A stretch of 9,191 nt of DNA. It comes from Campylobacteraceae bacterium (GTDB taxonomy: Bacteria; Campylobacterota; Campylobacteria; Campylobacterales; JALSKU01). Where the stretch lies: assembly GCA_015488975.1 (NCBI GenBank), contig WFMT01000035.1:1-9191 (forward strand), written 5' to 3'. Each line of letters opens with the position of its first letter. The first letter of the stretch is position 1. Made by a program: the position numbers and the translations under genes. A model generated the notes under the pieces. It saw only the letters and a program-made list of their open reading frames with translations, was not told the origin of the DNA and did not search any database. Shown here piece by piece: positions 7,428 through 9,191 of this stretch.

Positions 7428-7450
7428 CTATGTGCTAATCTGCTTTTTTT
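7422..7450 (+). terminator. terminator shared by the convergent genes
   Basis: AGATAGC (7422-7428) pairs with GCTA and TCT (7434-7441) with one bulged A and a TATGT loop, followed by seven T residues at 7444-7450. It overlaps the stop codons of both convergent genes, whose ends are 7 bp apart. The minus side also has a short T-rich tail (CTTTTAATTT), so it may work both ways. The stem is short, so efficiency is uncertain. Confidence 0.5.
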
Positions 7451-7647
7451 AAAGATAAATCTTTCATAGTTTTGAGTAATTTTCTTTGCATCCTCTTTTG
7501 AAATGCCTCATTTGATAAAGAAGATTGATTTGAAAAGAGTGCTTTAGCATACAATACGCAACCTCTATCTCCCGGATTGCACTCTTTTTTTATGATTTGG
7601 CAATTTCCGTTTATGCTGTGAGGACAGGACCATCCACCTGTGCTCAT
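7435..7647 (-). CDS. small four-cysteine protein coupled to mnmA
   Basis: A 70-residue protein of unknown function. Four cysteines cluster in the first 30 residues (C8, C16, C23, C30; spacing C-x7-C-x6-C-x6-C) in the context WSCPH, GNC, KECNPGDRGCVLY, with His10 nearby. This suggests metal or Fe-S binding, or disulfides. The C-terminal half is helical-looking and basic (FQKRMQRKLLKTMKDL). There is no signal peptide or membrane segment, so it is probably cytoplasmic. I chose the ATG at 7645-7647 because it overlaps the mnmA stop as ATGA and lies nine bases after GGCGGAGG. An ATG three codons upstream (7656) touches that Shine-Dalgarno and is less likely. I believe similar Cys-rich proteins occur in relatives, but cannot check. 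It could be a partner of MnmA or simply co-transcribed. Confidence 0.75.
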   Translation of the reverse strand: MSTGGWSCPHSINGNCQIIKKECNPGDRGCVLYAKALFSNQSSLSNEAFQKRMQRKLLKTMKDLSLKKAD

Positions 7648-8660
7648 ATTATCCATCCTCCGCCTAAAAGCTTTTCATTCTCATACAGAGCTGCCATTTG
7701 TCCTGCTGCTACTGCAAAAACACTTTTTTCTAAAATGATCTCAGCCTTTTTGTCTTTAAAAATTTTTACTTTGCAAGGAATTTTATCACTTCTGTATCTT
7801 ATTTTCACTGACGCATCAAACTCTTTTTCATCAATAAATATATTAACATCTCTTATCATAAAATTATTCACTTGTAAATTTTCTTTTGTGCCTACTGTTA
7901 TCTCATTTTTGACAGAATCAATTTTTGTAACATAATGAGGCTCAAGAGCACCAAAAACTTCAAATCCTCTTCTTTTCCCTATGGTATATTGCATATAGCC
8001 TTTATGCTTTCCTATAACTTTTCCTGTGCTATCTATAACATCTCCTGGTATATTGACTCTTGTATGGTTTTTTAACACATCAATATAAGTTGTATCAACA
8101 AAGCAAATTTCACTACTTTCTTTTTGAGTAGAGAATTCTTTAAGTATTGGTATTTTCGAAGCAGTTTCTTTTAAATCTTTTTTTAAAATACTATTAAGGG
8201 GGAAAAATAAAAAAGGAATATTTTCTTTTTTGATATTTGCAAGAAAATAGCTTTGATCTTTACTTTTATCTTTTGCTTCACAAATAAATCCATCTTTTAT
8301 ACTTATATAGTGTCCGGTTGCCAACTTATCAAAGTTTTTTTGTTTCATAAACTTAATCAATTCACCAAATTTTATATTTCTATTACAAAGTACACATGGG
8401 TTTGGAGTTTCTCCTTTTTTATAACTTTCAATAAAAGGGGAATAGACTTTTTCATTAAATTGGGGTTGAAGATCAAGAATATGATATTTTATACCAAGAA
8501 AATTTGCAATTTTTTCTACTTTTTTTATATTATTTTTATGATATTCTGGAGAGTCGTGGAGTTTCATGTAAACTCCTTCTATTTCATAGCCTTCATTTTT
8601 CAACATATAAGCAACCGAGCTTGAGTCAACACCTCCGCTCATAGCAACCATTATTTTCAT
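7644..8660 (-). CDS. mnmA: tRNA-specific 2-thiouridylase MnmA
   Basis: MnmA activates U34 of tRNA-Lys, -Glu and -Gln with ATP and inserts sulfur delivered as a persulfide, giving the s2U of mnm5s2U. The 338 residues show the ATP-binding PP-loop SGGVDSS (8-14), the nucleophilic cysteine Cys89 in NPCVLCN, DQSYFL (135-140), and Cys186 in SSEICFVD, matching E. coli Cys102 and Cys199. The C-terminal part has the tRNA-binding beta-domains with YTIGKRRGF. The ATG at 8658-8660 has AGGGG (8666-8670) five bases upstream. It follows fliY by 48 bp, with two TATAAT hexamers in that gap, so it may share the fliY transcript or have its own promoter. Its last codons supply the Shine-Dalgarno for the Cys-rich gene that follows. 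Confidence 0.97.
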   Translation of the reverse strand: MKIMVAMSGGVDSSSVAYMLKNEGYEIEGVYMKLHDSPEYHKNNIKKVEKIANFLGIKYHILDLQPQFNEKVYSPFIESYKKGETPNPCVLCNRNIKFGELIKFMKQKNFDKLATGHYISIKDGFICEAKDKSKDQSYFLANIKKENIPFLFFPLNSILKKDLKETASKIPILKEFSTQKESSEICFVDTTYIDVLKNHTRVNIPGDVIDSTGKVIGKHKGYMQYTIGKRRGFEVFGALEPHYVTKIDSVKNEITVGTKENLQVNNFMIRDVNIFIDEKEFDASVKIRYRSDKIPCKVKIFKDKKAEIILEKSVFAVAAGQMAALYENEKLLGGGWII

Positions 8661-8684
8661 AAATACCCCTAAAATTTTTTAGAG

Positions 8685-8697
8685 ATTATATATTATA
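8685..8697 (-). promoter_or_regulatory. tandem -10-like boxes upstream of mnmA
   Basis: The minus strand reads TATAAT at 8692-8697 and again at 8685-8690, in the 48-bp gap between fliY and mnmA. There is no TGn or -35 element. Either could start an mnmA transcript with a leader of about 17-25 bases. In DNA this AT-rich the match is only suggestive. Confidence 0.3.
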
Positions 8698-8708
8698 AAT
8701 AATTATAT

Positions 8709-9191
8709 TTACCTGAGTTTTTCAAGCCTCTCTCTTTTTGTTCCTATTTCAGAAACCTGTATACCAAAATTTCCATCAACTATAACTACCTCTCCTTGAG
8801 CTATAACTTTATCTCCAACCAAGATATCAAGGGGATCATTTGCTAACTGATTTAACTCTATAACTGAGCCAATATCCATATTTAAGATATCCTTGAGTAA
8901 CATTTTTCTTGAACCTATCCTTACTCTTACTGGAAGCTTGACATCCATGATAAGAGATATATTTTTCATTTCATTTTGAGAAAGCTCTTCATTGTTGTCA
9001 CAATTATTATTTGTAGTTTTTCTAATTTCTTTCTTTTCAATCTTTTTTTCTATTTTATCTTCAAAAAAAGCTGATAACAATGTATCGTCAATAGCAATAT
9101 ACAGTTGTGAATTTATCTCTGATATTTTAAGATTATATGTAAGAATAGTTGAGTAACTTGTGAGTTTTATATCATCGTTTTCACCTATAAA
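8709..9191 (-). CDS. fliY: flagellar motor switch protein FliY, C-terminal part (cut by window edge)
   Basis: The 160 visible codons run without a stop from the window edge (9191) to TAA at 8709-8711; the start lies outside. TTG at 9080 could be read as a start, but the frame stays open upstream with plausible sequence (FIGENDDIKLTSY...), so it is an internal leucine. The last 80 or so residues are a SpoA/FliN domain of the C-ring: MDVKLPVRVRIGSRKMLLKDIL, GSVIELNQLANDPLDILVGDKVIAQGEVVIVDGNFGIQV. A Lys/Glu/Asn-rich linker precedes it, and the edge residues would end the CheC/FliM-like middle domain, favouring FliY over the short FliN. The protein sits at the cytoplasmic base of the flagellum, where the switch responds to CheY. 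Confidence 0.88.
   Translation of the reverse strand, partial: FIGENDDIKLTSYSTILTYNLKISEINSQLYIAIDDTLLSAFFEDKIEKKIEKKEIRKTTNNNCDNNEELSQNEMKNISLIMDVKLPVRVRIGSRKMLLKDILNMDIGSVIELNQLANDPLDILVGDKVIAQGEVVIVDGNFGIQVSEIGTKRERLEKLR

Noticed and set aside
8253..8624. 123-codon Phe/Ile-rich + strand frame resembling a membrane protein
   Set aside because: Antisense to mnmA; the Phe-rich translation is the mirror of Lys/Glu codons, with no independent start signals.
8669..8682. CTAAAA/TTTTAG inverted repeat between fliY and mnmA as a fliY terminator
   Set aside because: The perfect arms leave only a 2-base loop and the stem has one G-C pair; too weak to call.

Overview
The window looks like chromosomal DNA of a Campylobacterota (epsilonproteobacterial) organism, probably a Sulfurimonas/Sulfurovum-like or Arcobacter-like lineage. 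The evidence is the low GC content, the gene order ffh-rpsP-KH protein-rimM-trmD-rplS, a FliY-type flagellar switch protein, and an extended -10 promoter (TGnTATAAT) behind T-rich DNA in place of a -35 box. The genus is inferred; no rRNA or other marker is present.

Layout: 1-326 has no intact gene. It holds a strong + strand terminator-like hairpin, two further inverted repeats placed back to back, and traces of a decayed reading frame. 327-1052 (-) is a sirtuin with its own promoter. 1106-1135 is the terminator of the large minus-strand cluster. 1150-4646 (-) is that housekeeping cluster, transcribed ffh, rpsP, khpA, rimM, trmD, rplS: SRP protein, ribosomal proteins S16 and L19, an RNA-binding KH protein, the 30S maturation factor RimM and the tRNA m1G37 methyltransferase. 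From rpsP to rplS the genes nearly touch or overlap, and two of the six (ffh, rimM) start with TTG.

4753-5268 (-) is an exported glycine-zipper protein with its own terminator. It is divergent from 5397-7427 (+), an exported thioredoxin-fold/alpha-barrel protein of the YyaL/DUF255 (SSP411) family. Their shared 128-bp spacer carries a perfect 16-bp palindrome and promoter-like sequences for both. 7435-9191 (-) holds the 3' part of fliY (cut by the window edge), mnmA (tRNA 2-thiouridylase) and a small four-cysteine protein translationally coupled to mnmA. This small gene converges on the YyaL-family gene with only 7 bp between stop codons, over a shared hairpin terminator.

Most of the window is ordinary housekeeping DNA. 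The items most worth a second look are the small Cys4 protein coupled to mnmA, the palindrome that overlaps both the sirtuin promoter and its Shine-Dalgarno, the exported thioredoxin-fold protein beside a two-cysteine envelope protein, and the structured, gene-free left end. I see no clear new multi-gene system, CRISPR array, intact mobile element, tRNA or rRNA.
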